From: Triplophysa rosa
Lineage: Eukaryota > Chordata > Actinopteri > Cypriniformes > Nemacheilidae
Reading direction: 5' to 3'
Assembly (NCBI RefSeq): GCF_024868665.1
Contig: NC_079908.1
Location: forward strand, 3,646,034-3,710,033
DNA: 64,000 nt
The notes below the pieces were generated by a model. That model was given only the letters and a program-made list of their open reading frames with translations. It ran no database searches and had not been told where the DNA came from. The position numbers and the translations under genes were made by a program. Numbering within the stretch: the stretch's first letter is position 1; each line of letters begins with the position of its first letter. Below, piece by piece: positions 39,726-50,400 of the stretch.

Positions 39726-41308
39726 TAAACTTTTTAACTGTTAACTGTTAGTTATTTTTTAATTAATTTCGTTTTTTTTATTAAGAGTCTTTTAATTTAA
39801 ACGAGTCAGTTGAAAACAAGATAAGTGAATGTAACTGCATTTTTTCAGCAACGGTTTGGCTATTAATAGATCTCTAAAGTAAACCTTAAAGAGATTTCAC
39901 CATACTGATAGCACAGGTGTCAATATTTGCCCATAAAAAGAAAATAAAGTGGTTATATTTGAATAGTTATATAACTTGAGTAAACAAACATAAATTATTT
40001 CCAGATTGCACTTTTTTTGCAAACCATCCCAAAAGATCAGGCGTCATTTGCATTCTGTGATTTCAACAGGTGCTGCTTACCTCTGCCCCTAACTAGCTTT
40101 CTTAGCGAACTGTCACATTCTCCTCACTTATAATTATTATTGATTATGTGACATGTCGGATTAAATCCTTTGAGCCTAGAGTAATGCCTCTATGGCACTG
40201 CAGAATATTTCACACGAAGGTCAAAAAGTTTGTCTAAAGGTAAATGACAAAGTTGCTCACCCAAGAGTCAGGCCCTGTTATTAAATCATAAAGCGCTCAT
40301 TATTCAAACTCCTGATTGCAATCAAAACAAAATGATTTATCACAGCCATCCGAATGAAAGCTCATTAGAGATCCAAGATTGAGTAATAGCAACAAACAAA
40401 ATGTAAGAGAGTATAAGTATCTAAAGACTTGGCAAACCAGGTTCTTCTTCCGCCTGCAATTACGCAGCATGGATTTGTGCAAACTGTCGTAACGACTTGT
40501 AGCTATGGAAACACAATACCAGCCCTCATGGGTGCCAGCCGTTAAGGATGCAGATTGTCCTCTTCTAGACACTGCGCGGGAAACATTTAACACTGCAGTA
40601 AATTATAAGAAAGAGCATAAACATGCTAGGAGAAAGATGAGTTATTGTTGTAAAATCAAATTATAGACCTTTTGTTTGGTTGGTGCACATTCCTTAAGAT
40701 GCTTTTTTCCTGAAAGAATCATGCCAACAATGGCTGTAATCCTCACTTAACTTTCATCTGATCCTTCTTGGAAACTTAATTTGATTATTGCATTCCCTTA
40801 AGCGAGGACACAGAGTGACTGATATGGACAGCCCACACACGCAGTACTGTAACTCAGCAATCCAAACCACTCAGAAGACTTAGGCTTGTGTCTCTTCCCG
40901 CAGGAAAATACAATTAAATAAAATAGTGAGTAGAATAACCCACTTGCAATTGAAAGTATTTAAAGCGTTAAAAACACTGATTTGAAAGTATAACCACATG
41001 ACATTGCACACACAATTGCTAACTAATGTTATTACAGCTAACATTCCAATTCCAATAACCCAAAATGCACCAGAAGAGGATTTTTACATAAAAGTTATTT
41101 TTAGATTGCAAGGGAAATGTAAGTGTTTTAACACAAATACACACTTCAGATTTCTTCTAAGCGCATGGCACTGTGTGCTTCCGCACGTGTTGAGGTGTGA
41201 AGTGAGCACAACAAGCAGTGAGCATTTTGAAATGCTCAAGTTTATGAGAGATGAAAAATATCTAAGCCGGCAATTTTGGCAGAGAGAAGCAAAATATAAT
41301 TGCATTAT
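39726..41308. other. gabra3 intron, no gene seen
   Basis: AT-rich with chance frames on both strands (for example 40998-41312) and no supported element. Confidence 0.35.
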
Positions 41309-41706
41309 ATAATTTCTAGTGCTGTCAATTGATAAAAAAAAATAATCTGGGGTGCGTTTCCCAAAAGCATCGTTAGCCAACTATGGTCGCAAGTTCCGTC
41401 GTTCCAGCATAGTTCAATGATTTAAGTGTTTCCCGAAACCATCGTTCCAACAATCAACAGCATTGCAAAGTTGCGTGGTTGGAACTACAGGTCTAGAGCT
41501 GTGGTTAGAAGCATAGTTCCTTTTTATTATGACATGTAGACTTACATGCATCATGCCTTCGAGCAAACTAAGCAAGCAACATGCAGTGCATTCTATATCC
41601 ATAATTCAAAATACAAACTAATTTAATTTGACATCTTTTAGTTTGTTAAGAAAATACAAGCGCTGTTTTTTGAAAAGTGCGCATGCGCATGAATGTCTTG
41701 GCTTGG

Positions 41707-42030
41707 TGGTTACTTGGCTGTAACCCTGTTCCCTGAAAAAGCGGGAACGAGATGCTGCGTTTCAAACGCTATGGGGAGAACAGTCTTTGTTCGACCGGTT
41801 GTGAAGCACGTGTGTCAAACACGGCAATTTTTTTTGGCTTTAAATAACCTCGGCAGGTGACGTGGCTAATTACACCAGCACCTGCAGGTTATAAATACGC
41901 GTGAAAGCGGACGCGTCTTCAGGTTCCAACTTTGTCTGAAAGGACGTCCGGGCACGCCTACAGTTTGGCATTGAGGCGCAGCATCTCGTTCCCGCTTTTT
42001 CAGGGAACAGGGTTACAGCCAAGTAACCCG
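41707..42030. repeat. Inverted repeat pair in the DIRS copy A 3' end
   Basis: The arm at 41707-41757 (ggttacttggctgtaaccct...) is the exact or near-exact inverse of the arm at 41979-42030. Both contain GTTCCCTGAAAAAGCGGGAA or its inverse. About 220 bp separates the arms, including TATAAATACGCG (41890-41901). A further GCGTTTCAAACGC palindrome is at 41757-41770 and again at 42064-42077. Confidence 0.85.
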
Positions 42031-42167
42031 AGATGTTCCCTTTCAAAAGCTACACTCGATGCTGCGTTTCAAACGCTATGGGAACGAGAATACCAACGCC
42101 GCCGCACTGGAAGTGTCTGGACACCCCCAAGGTTGTGTGGTGTGTGTGCACAAGCCGAGAGGAGGTC

Positions 42168-43125
42168 TCAGACGTGAGTCTGGGATGTAGACTCCAGGAC
42201 ACTTGCGCCTGGAGTAGCATGGACATCCAGACTGTAAAATCTCACAAATGTGTGCGGAGAGGACCAGCCTGCCGCATCACACACTTGCTGCAAGGGGACA
42301 CCTCTTGCTAAGGCCATAGAAGATGAAATGAGCCTTGTTGAATGAGCTCTGACTCCTACAGGTGAAGCTTGACCGCGCACCTTGTAGGCCAGAGCAATAG
42401 CATCCCTCACCCAATGTGACATAGTCTGCTTGGTGGCCGCTGCCCCACGGTTGCGGCCCCCATAACATATGAAAAGCTGCTCTGATATACGCCACTGGCT
42501 GGTGCGGTGGACATAATTTCGAAGAGCATGTACTGGACACAGTAAGTGTAATCGTTCCTGCTCCGACGACGTGAACGGCGGAGGGCAGAAAGCCTCAAGA
42601 ACAACCGGATGCACGGTGGAGAACGGAAACTTTAGGCAGATATCTCGGGTGAGGATGCAGAATAGCTTTGACCATCCCAGGAGCAAAAATTAAACAGGAG
42701 GGCGAGGTTGAGAGCGCCTGCAAATCTCCAATTCTCTTAAGAGAAGTGATTGCCGTTAGAAAAACCATCTTAAGGGTCAGAAGCCTGACAGGTGCTGACT
42801 CCATAGGTTCGAAAGGGGCGCCAACCAGACCCTCAAGCACTATAGCTAAGTCCCATGAAGGGACTGTCTGTCTAGAAGGAGGCCTCAGCTGCCTCGCTCC
42901 ACGAATAAAGTGGGCGACTAAAGGGTGTTTTCCCACAGAAACCCCATCAATCAGGGCATGGCAGGCCGAAATGGCAGCCACATAAACCCTGAGTGTACCG
43001 GGGCTTGTTCCTGAGGACAGTTTCTCTTGCAGATACTCCAACACTGAAACAACCTGGCAGTGAATTGGGTCTGCACTTAGAATAGTCTCTACTACATCGG
43101 GCGGAAGCCCAACACCTCTCAGCTG
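42168..43125 (-). pseudogene. DIRS tyrosine recombinase with one frameshift
   Basis: Two overlapping frames (43044-42595 and 42686-42168) together cover most of a DIRS tyrosine recombinase. The N-terminal part has TLRVYVAAISACHALIDG and HFIRGARQLRPP. The core has TSLKRIGDLQALS with the first catalytic Arg. The second frame has the box AHSTR (His and second Arg), AGWSSPHTF, and the nucleophile Tyr in VRFYSLDV. All core residues survive, but a frameshift around 42600-42690 separates them. Degenerate upstream coding reaches about 43125. Confidence 0.85.
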
Positions 43126-43236
43126 TTACCCTTCAGGGGCCAGACATGGAGATTCCAGAGCTCGGGACAGGGATGAAGTATTGTCCCGTGCCCTTGAGAC
43201 AAGAGATCCCTCCTGACTGGGATCGCCCATGGTGAG

Positions 43237-43900
43237 TCATCGAGGAGGGATACTAGGTCCGAGAATTAGACTCTGGTTGGCCAACGGGGAGCTACCAATA
43301 GGAGGCGAGACCCCTGTTGACGGACCTACGCCAGGACTCCCGGGAGCAGAGCTATCGGAGGATATGCTTAAAGACGCAGTCTGGGACACGCATGGGCCAT
43401 CGCGTCCAGACCTAGAGGAGCTGGAGTCAGAGAGAAGTAGAGGGGACATTGCGCTGTCTCCTGCGTAGCAAAGAGGTCCACCTCTGCTTCGTAAAATCTT
43501 TCCCAGATTTGTCTGACTATCTCGGGGTGGAGTTTCCATTCCCCGTTCGTCACAGCTTGTCTGGACAGCAAGTCTGCTCCCACATTCATATGCCCCGGGA
43601 TGTGAATCGCACTGAGGGACAGGAATTTGCCCTCTGCCCAAGGCAGGATCTGCTGGGCCAATTTGTTCAGGTGGCGCGACCGCAGACCGCCCTGGTGATT
43701 TACGTACGAGACTACTGAAGTGTTTTCCGCCCGCACTAGGACAATTGATGTGCCAATCGAGAAGTTGACCTCTCCAGACCCCCTGGGCTGGACGGCCATC
43801 TAAGACCGCGCCCCAGCCCGTGAGGGAAGCGTCTGTCGTTAACATCTTGCGACGACAACATGGACCGAGAGTGGGGACCTAAAGTCAGAAACCGAGGTCT
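43237..43900 (-). pseudogene. pol: DIRS RNase H and following region, frameshifted
   Basis: The first frame opens with MLTTDASLTGWGAVLDG, the RNase H start with its first Asp. It then shifts to a second frame with VNHQGGLRSRHLNKLAQQIL and HIPGHMNVGADLLSRQ, the RNase H end with its last Asp. EAEVDLFATQETAQCPLYFS follows; that segment is characteristic of DIRS pol downstream of RNase H. The glutamate-bearing middle is damaged. Upstream RT is absent because the copy is 5'-truncated. Confidence 0.8.
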
Positions 43901-43975
43901 GAACCTCGCCACCGTTTGCATACTGTTTTTGCACTATTTGCCTGGCCGGGGGGGCTGCTTTAGAATTTTAAAGTT

Positions 43976-45198
43976 TTACTTAATTAATAATGCATATAGG
44001 AATTTATAGTCTGTTATATTTGACCTGTGCTTCTCTCTCCTTTATCTTAAATGTGTGCTCTCACTGAGCGTGTGTGTGTGTGGGTACTTGTCTGTGTACG
44101 TGTGTGTGTCTTACATAACATAACATTAATGTTTTAAAATATACTTTTCCAATCTAATAATTTCACATTTAATCTTCAAATTAATGTAGAAACAACAGAT
44201 TTCTTTAACAGCATCATTTTATGAATGAAAGCCAACATTCTGATATTAGTACTGTTACTGTTGTCTCTATTAAATTGATTATTTTTAATTTATTTTAACA
44301 TTCAACTGTATAATTGAGAGCTAACGTGTAGGAAATAAACAGAAATTTAATAGAAATTCTCAAACACAAATACAGTCTTTAATGCTAAATTGTAAATTAA
44401 ATACAGAAGAATTCTCGTTAAAGCTACAGAATACTTTGAATACTCTTTTCTTTTGTTCGTTGATTAACATTAGTGACAGGAGTCACAGCAGCAGGTTTAA
44501 GAATGTGGCCCCTTTAAGAGCTGTCTCTTAAAGCAGATGACGCCACTCCCATCTTCACAACTCTTTGCATTGATTTAAGATTTTATTTAACACGTTGAAG
44601 CCTGTGCTTACAAAAATGCTAGACAAAACGGGCTTTCTGGCATAGCACGAAAGAGAACTTAATACTGGTGCGCTGTCTGACAGATTCTGACAGAGATTCA
44701 CTGACGCAGCTTTAAGCCCGTGACTGTATACACCAGACTGGACCTCGGGGTGCGTTTTGCCACGTCCCACATCTAGAAGCTGTCTATCTTCACTGAAGCA
44801 AAGCAAGTTTCAAAACGCGCTTAAAGGCGGGGAGTCCGATTTCCGAATTACGCTCGTTTAGACAAAGTCGGGCCGAGTACCAAAATAACCTTGTAGCCAA
44901 TCAGCAGTAAGGTGCACAGTGCACAGGATGGACATTAGTCGAGCCGAGCGCTGACGAAAGCGAAAGATGGGGTAGGGATGTGTCTGTTTTGATGATTTGA
45001 ACATCAACAACGGCTATGAGAAATCGGACACCCCACCTTTAAGTGGTTTAAAAGCCTGTACACGTATAAGAGCGTGATTATATAATGTAACCTAGACAAA
45101 GGATGACCCAACAAACGGATGCTGTGTTAATTGCGTTAAATATTTTTAACGCGTTAATCTGAAAAAATGAATCGCATGCGTTAACGTTGACAGCCCTA
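43976..45198. other. Right part of the hAT-type relic
   Basis: Holds a (GT)n-rich patch at about 44065-44110 and AT-rich sequence. No coding motif recognised. Confidence 0.4.
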
Positions 45199-45267
45199 AT
45201 AATTACATTATATCATTTTTGGATATTAAAATTATGACGTATTAATATTTGTATTTAAACTATTACT

Positions 45268-45405
45268 TAAAGGGGTAGTATATCCAAAAAATGAAAACGT
45301 TTTCATGATTCACTTAACCCTCATGTCCTTCTAAAGCTGACTTTCTTCTATCGAACACAAAAGAAGATATTTTGAAGAATTCTGGTAACCAAACAACAGT
45401 GCTCA
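45268..45405. mobile_element. Half copy of the GGATAGTTCACCC-family MITE
   Basis: AAAGGGGTAGTATATCC is followed by ACACAAAAGAAGATATTTTG as in the left half of other copies. The right half is missing. Confidence 0.5.
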
Positions 45406-45814
45406 CATGGGCAACACAAGTTTGAATCCAGGTTATGACAAGAGATCTCGAGCTCTGGGTTAGTAGTGTGGCAGATAATGGTCTCCTGAGCTTCAAAATT
45501 GACACGAGGACTTTTTATGCAACGGGTCGAGCCCCCGACTAACAATGTCATCCTCGGTTTGTGCAAGGCTCGACACATCACCTGGGGCAGATTAGCCTGG
45601 CCTAAATTTTAAAGCACACAACTTGTCAGATGAAGCCCAGGAAGAGAGGAATGGGCAATGACAGTGCGGACAAGCGAACAAAGGGGACAGAACAGCGCAA
45701 TCTTTTACAAGACAGGTGGAAAAAGAGGCATTAGGCAGAAATAAAAATAGAGACGGGGGATATGAAACTAAACGACACTGAAAGAATGTAAGATAGATTC
45801 GTATGAGCAACGAG
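45406..45814. other. No gene seen
   Basis: Spacer between the MITE half and a DIRS 3' fragment. No supported feature. Confidence 0.3.
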
Positions 45815-47022
45815 AACGAGGATGTTGCAGGAGGAGATGGAGGACATCTGCAGAGCTGCGGGTTGGGCTACACCCAACACCTTCGCGAGGTCCTACAGCC
45901 TCCGCGTAAAACCGGTATCAGCTCGAGTCTTGCAGGGCATCAGGTAAGACCGGCGGCCGGTAGGGTGTACGCGTATGTCAGTACCCCCCCCCTTTTTTCT
46001 AGGCGGATCAGCGTACTAATTTAGCCTCACTTCTTTCCCCACTGGGTGACGAACAGGCACTCCATCCATCACTAAGCAAGCACCTCCTGTGGGCAGGCTG
46101 GGCAGAGCAGTCCTGCCCCTTAGGCTGGGTACCAACTGAGTTATCCACAACATAGCTCTAACCGGACCTAGTGCTACCGGATGTTGTAACCCCCCCCATC
46201 GGGCGGTTCCGTCTGATGTATCCTCATGATTGGTTCCCAGCTTGGCAACCCATGACCTTCCCTAGGTGGACCTCCACCTTGCGGTTAACTCCTTCAGTCC
46301 GTACATTTCTCTCATGACTTCTCCCCTATACGGCGAGACCATGTTGTTATCTCCACTAAACTCCTCCCTACGGTAGGAAGTGGTCTCTGTAGCGCATCCC
46401 CCAATTGAGGAAGTAGCGCTTACCCAGTGGCCTTACGGTACCGAGCGGCTTCTCGCTGTTAGAGAAACAAGGCTGCCGCTTGTGAGGGCCGAAGGCAGGA
46501 GCCTTCCCACCTTTCAAGAAAAGCTCTGGGACCCCCTACCTACCCACTGGTAGGTTACAATTTCGCGGTAGCACTCACGGCTGACACGCCCAGGCCAGTC
46601 ACCGTCGCTTCGCTAGAGATTGTGACAGGGCACAGTGTTGTGGCGTCTTCCATCGGAACCCCATCTGTTGGCTCGACACAACATCGAGAGACCATCTGGT
46701 TACAGATGTAACCTCAGTTCCCTGATGGAGGGAACGAGACGTTGTGTCCTTTATGCCACAACACGTGCTGCCTGCTGCAGCAGTCGTGAGAGGTTCTCAG
46801 GCTCCTCAGAACAAAGGTGAATGAATGCAGCATGCCGTCTCCCTTTTATACCCGGATATCTGGGGGCGGAGTCCGGCATGCAAATTTCATTCGCCAATTT
46901 CATTGGCCTTTTCTAAAGAAGTCGGAAGCGATAAGTTCTCAAGGACGAACCCCATCTGTCGGCTCGACACAATGTCTCGTTCCCTTCATCAGGGAACTGA
47001 GGTTACATCCGTAACCAAGACG
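45815..47022 (+). mobile_element. DIRS 3' fragment (copy B)
   Basis: Begins within the C-terminus of a tyrosine recombinase (about 45843-45945: ICRAAGWATPNTF, ARSYSLRV with the nucleophile Tyr kept). It continues through a 3' untranslated region like that of copy C (CTCTAACCGGACCTAGTGCT). It ends in a terminal inverted region (46690-47022) with GGAACGAGACGTTGTGTC and its inverse. The end CCGTAACCAAGACG matches that of copy C. Everything 5' of the recombinase C-terminus is missing. Confidence 0.8.
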
Positions 47023-48014
47023 ATTTCATAGATCATGGAAAGATAAATGCTGAAATAATTTAATTGCAAGAGTTGAAACAAAAACACTCAGCCATGCATG
47101 AAAAACCATAGAAAATGAATACGGGTCATTTTAGACCCATGTTGTGCATTAGAACGGGTTTCAATAGCTTGTGCATCAACGCAAAAGGAATAAAGTATAA
47201 AGAAAAGCTGAATTAAATAAGAAGTTGTATTTTGCTGTGTCTGATTGTTACTGATCCCATTGTTGAGTGAAATATACATTTATTTATAATGTATTGTACA
47301 TTTCTTTGTCTCTTCAGTTATCTGACATTCATGCAATTTCACAGAAATGTCATCTATCGCATGATAATAATCTAAATCGACCCAAACTGACCACCGAGTA
47401 GGTAAATTGTTTCTATGTTTATTTTTGTCAGGTCCATAAGTACGTTTCCGAATCTGAACTGGACATTTGTCTGGACTTGGCAGGGGTTTATCATTACACA
47501 TACATATAGAGCATGATATTTTGGTAATTAGCATTCTCTCTGAGAAGTTGTTTCTTGTTTCAACTGCAAATGTCACATCCGTACTGCTGGAATTGGCCAT
47601 TTCTTTTTACATGGCCTAATTTCTTCCATAATAGTGTAATATGACTGACAGCTCAGGCACCCGGTCGAGGCTGTGGTCTCATTTTCTGTGATATAATGGG
47701 ACTAATGTCAGACGCAGTGATGCTGTTTTTGCCCCAGGAATTTTTAAGAAGTCACACAGCTGTTTAACAGAATAGTATATTTAGAAGGAATTTTGACACT
47801 ATGCTGTCCCTTAAGACAAAGATTTAGAATATGCATTAATGCTTTTCATATAGATACACAACAATAAAACTGGTGACAGCAGAAAGGATAGACTGACCAT
47901 TGACACAGAGCTGTAGAATGAATATATTATGAGCATTCCATGATTCTGTGATGCATAGAATTTTATACACATCAAAGTGTTACTGATAAAAAATGACAAA
48001 TCAGTGGTCTAGAT
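47023..48014. other. Spacer with an unassigned ORF and a possible transposon end
   Basis: GGGTCATTTTAGACCC at 47104 is a short palindrome like some piggyBac-type ends. A minus-strand frame of 106 codons (47600-47280) has five Cys in its middle part but I do not recognise it. It is probably chance or TE-derived. Confidence 0.25.
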
Positions 48015-48500
48015 CAGTGGTGTCAAACTCGATTTCATTTCGGGCCACATCAGTATTATGGTTGCTCTCAAAGGGCCGGTTGTAACTGTAAGACTATATA
48101 AATGTATCCATTCTTTTATCACACTGCATAATTACATCTGCATTTAATTACTCCTTTTGGTAATAACTCAATTAATACCTAGTTTTGACAGTAAAAGACC
48201 AGTAAAATAAAGTGTATTCTAGTGTACAACTATTGTACAGTTTATTTAAAAAAATAAAAGACATGTTTCTGAACACATAGTCAGTCTGCATAGTGTTTCT
48301 TGACAAGCTAACATTTTTAAAGGCCTTTCTGGTCAGGGCACACTTGCTCACATATCTTCAGCATACACTGCTTTAAAAATGTACCTTCTGAAAAACACTT
48401 GGTAACTCGGGCGATTTCTTCAGCCACAATAAAGCTGGCTTTCACGGCTGCATCACTTTTTGTAGAAGCATTTGCAAACAAATTCTACCAAAAATGTAAG
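48015..48500 (-). mobile_element. hAT fragment (CAGTGGTGTCAAACTC end)
   Basis: The terminus CAGTGGTGTCAAACTCG at 48015 and the following CGGGCCACAT are typical of a hAT group widespread in vertebrates. The fragment is cut at 48500 by DIRS copy C. Its other end was not found right of 53614. Confidence 0.65.
48325..48475 (-). pseudogene. hAT transposase piece, GTF2IRD2-like
   Basis: On the minus strand an open stretch of about 49 codons reads FANASTKSDAAVKASFIVAE, then EGTFLKQCMLKICEQVCPDQ, and stops soon after. The pattern ASFIVAE...I...FSEG.F.K.CM is that of the N-terminal catalytic region of hAT transposases of the GTF2IRD2/ZMYM6-like group. A stop precedes the first Phe. Assignment is from memory of the family. 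Confidence 0.7.
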
Positions 48501-48690
48501 TTCCTTTTCTGTCGGTCTCTCGACATTGTGTCGAACCGACAGATGGGGTTCGTCCCTGAGAACCAATCGTTTCCGACTGCTTAGAAAAGGCCAATGAAAA
48601 TTGGCAAATGAAATTTGCATGCCGGACTCCGACCCGGACATCCGGGTATAAAAGGGAGACGGCGTGCATCATTCATTCACCTTTTGTTCT
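48501..48690 (+). promoter_or_regulatory. DIRS copy C left inverted terminal repeat with TATA box
   Basis: The sequence CTGTCGGTCTCTCGAC...GTCGAACCGACAG is a partial palindrome. A TATA box TATAAAAG lies at 48647-48654, about 240 bp before the gag ATG. GGCATGCAAATTTCAT and GGCCTTTTCTAA recur inverted in the right end (53465-53510) and in copy B (46870-46915). The TATA box is the likely promoter of gag-pol. Confidence 0.8.
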
Positions 48691-48890
48691 TCGGAGCCTT
48701 CGGTTATGAAGATCTTCTCTTGCTGCTTAGCAAAGACTCTCTACATTGCCGGTTCTATGACGTGGTGCAGCGGACTGTCCCTTCCTGCAGCGACTTCCCC
48801 TGGGCGTCTCGGCGGTTCCAGAGGTGTTCGAGCTGCAGACGGTGCCTCACCGTCTGCATTCACAAAAAGAGTTAAATTCTCCAGCGTGGC

Positions 48891-50354
48891 ATGTCCCGCT
48901 GTTCTCTTGGGTGCGGTGTCCTCATCGAGGATGGGGACAAACACGATGTCTGTGTCAGGTGTTTGGGGGTCCAACACGCTGAGGCAGCCTTCGTGGACTC
49001 ATCTTGCCCGCACTGCGGGCAGATGGTCATAGAGACGTTGCGGTCACGGGTGGCTGTTTTCTCCGGAAAATTAGCCACCACCTCGCATGCTTCCCGGGCT
49101 GTGACTAGGATGGCTAAGGCCATTCCGTCCGCCAAGGCGAGCGGCGAGGGTGATATGGGGATTTCTGCGAGTGCTTATCCGTCAGCCAAGTGCTCGCGGA
49201 CCGCTCGCACCCCGTCTCGCTCGTCTCATTGTTCCCTAGCTGGCGGTGCCACACCGTCAGCGTCCTCCTTCACGCAGTCGGACATGATGCGTGATGAGGA
49301 TGAGATGTCCATCGCAGCATCGGAGTGCGAATTGCTGGCATCCGATCCCGACGACTCTCTGCAGCTCCCCCCTAGGGGGGGGCGAGCTCAGGAGGAGGCG
49401 GATGTCGAGATGTCGGCCATGCTTTCCCGGGCCGCCGTGTGCATTGGGTTAGAGTGTACTCCGGTGCCTCTCCCCCAGCGCTCACGGTTGGATACGTGGT
49501 TCTTGGGCTCTGAGCGCGACTCCAAGCCGCGCCCAACCCCGGTTCCATTTTTCCCGGAGGTGCATGAGGAACTGGCGAAGACGTGGAACGCCCCCTTTTC
49601 GGCGCGTACACGTCAAACCGGTTCCGTCGCTCTCTCTTCCCTCGATGGTGGGGCGGCTAGGGGTTACGTCGACGTGCCCCAGGTGGAACGTGCAGTCGCG
49701 GTGCACCTGTGCCCGCAGGCGGCGTCCACCTGGAGAGGTCGACCGAAACTCCCGTCCAAAGCATGTAGGACTTCGGCATCGCTGGTGTCGAAGGCCTACA
49801 CTGCCGCGGGCCAAGCTGCCTCCTCTCTCCACGCCATGGCCATCCTGCAGGTCCATCAGGCCAAGGCGTTGAAAGAGATCCACGAGGGTAAGACCGACCC
49901 TGGGTTAATGCAGGAACTCCGCACCGCCACCGACCTCGCTCTAAGGGCGACCAAGGTGACCGCGCGGGCCCTGGGTCGGGCGATGTCCACCATGGTGGTC
50001 CAGGAGAGGCATCTCTGGCTCAACCTTGCGCAAATGAGCGACGCTGAGAAAGTCCGCTTTCTCGACGCGCCCATTGCGCAGGGTGGGCTGTTTGGTGACA
50101 CTGTCGAGGACTTCGCTCAGCAGTTCTCGACGGTGAAGAAGCAGACGGAGGCGATTAGCCATATTCTTCCCCGCCGAGACTCGGCCGCCCGTAGGCCTTC
50201 GAGTTCCCGTGCGGCCTCTGCTTCCCAGCAGCCCCGGCCCCCTTCGAAGCCAGCTCCGGTTCCAGCGCTCCCTACCCAGGCGGCATCCCGGAAGAGGGCG
50301 TCGAAGGGGAGACCACCACCCCGTCAACAACCTTCGAGGAAGAAGCGTTCCTGA
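48891..50354 (+). CDS. gag: DIRS gag, intact 487-codon frame
   Basis: An uninterrupted frame from ATG 48891 to the stop at 50352-50354. The N-terminus has paired cysteines (MSRCSLGCGV, CVRCLGVQH, CPHCGQM) that look like a zinc-binding module usual in DIRS Gag. The middle is Ser/Arg and acidic rich. A helical Ala-rich domain follows (YTAAGQAASSLHAMAILQVH). The C-terminus is basic and Pro-rich (PPPRQQPSRKKR), fit for RNA binding. Length is within the range I expect for DIRS Gag. Being intact in a copy with dead pol is notable. Function is inferred from element structure. Confidence 0.85.
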   Translation: MSRCSLGCGVLIEDGDKHDVCVRCLGVQHAEAAFVDSSCPHCGQMVIETLRSRVAVFSGKLATTSHASRAVTRMAKAIPSAKASGEGDMGISASAYPSAKCSRTARTPSRSSHCSLAGGATPSASSFTQSDMMRDEDEMSIAASECELLASDPDDSLQLPPRGGRAQEEADVEMSAMLSRAAVCIGLECTPVPLPQRSRLDTWFLGSERDSKPRPTPVPFFPEVHEELAKTWNAPFSARTRQTGSVALSSLDGGAARGYVDVPQVERAVAVHLCPQAASTWRGRPKLPSKACRTSASLVSKAYTAAGQAASSLHAMAILQVHQAKALKEIHEGKTDPGLMQELRTATDLALRATKVTARALGRAMSTMVVQERHLWLNLAQMSDAEKVRFLDAPIAQGGLFGDTVEDFAQQFSTVKKQTEAISHILPRRDSAARRPSSSRAASASQQPRPPSKPAPVPALPTQAASRKRASKGRPPPRQQPSRKKRS

Positions 50355-50400
50355 CGGGAAGACCCCAGGGAGGTTAACACCATCGGGCCCGTATCCAGCC

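Larger units (their letters stand above)
41700..43975 (-). mobile_element. DIRS retrotransposon, 5'-truncated (copy A)
   Basis: On the minus strand this runs from partial RNase H through a post-RNase H region and tyrosine recombinase to a 3' terminal region. DIRS elements copy by reverse transcription but integrate with a tyrosine recombinase, so they have inverted or split repeats instead of LTRs and leave no target duplication. The 3' region (41700-42085) has a 48-bp-class perfect inverted pair around GGTTACAGCCAAGTAACC and CATCTCGTTCCCGC. Its termini differ in sequence from the other DIRS copies here, so it is a second subfamily. RT and gag are missing. Confidence 0.88.
41317..45198. mobile_element. 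hAT-type relic containing a DIRS insertion
   Basis: The left end TAGTGCTGTCAATTGAT (41317) pairs with the right end GTTGACAGCCCTA (ending 45198). The flanking 8-mers ATAATTTC (41309-41316) and ATAATTAC (45199-45206) agree at 7 of 8 positions, consistent with an aged hAT duplication. About 2.3 kb in the middle is a DIRS element (41.70-43.98 kb). No transposase coding was recognised. Confidence 0.65.
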
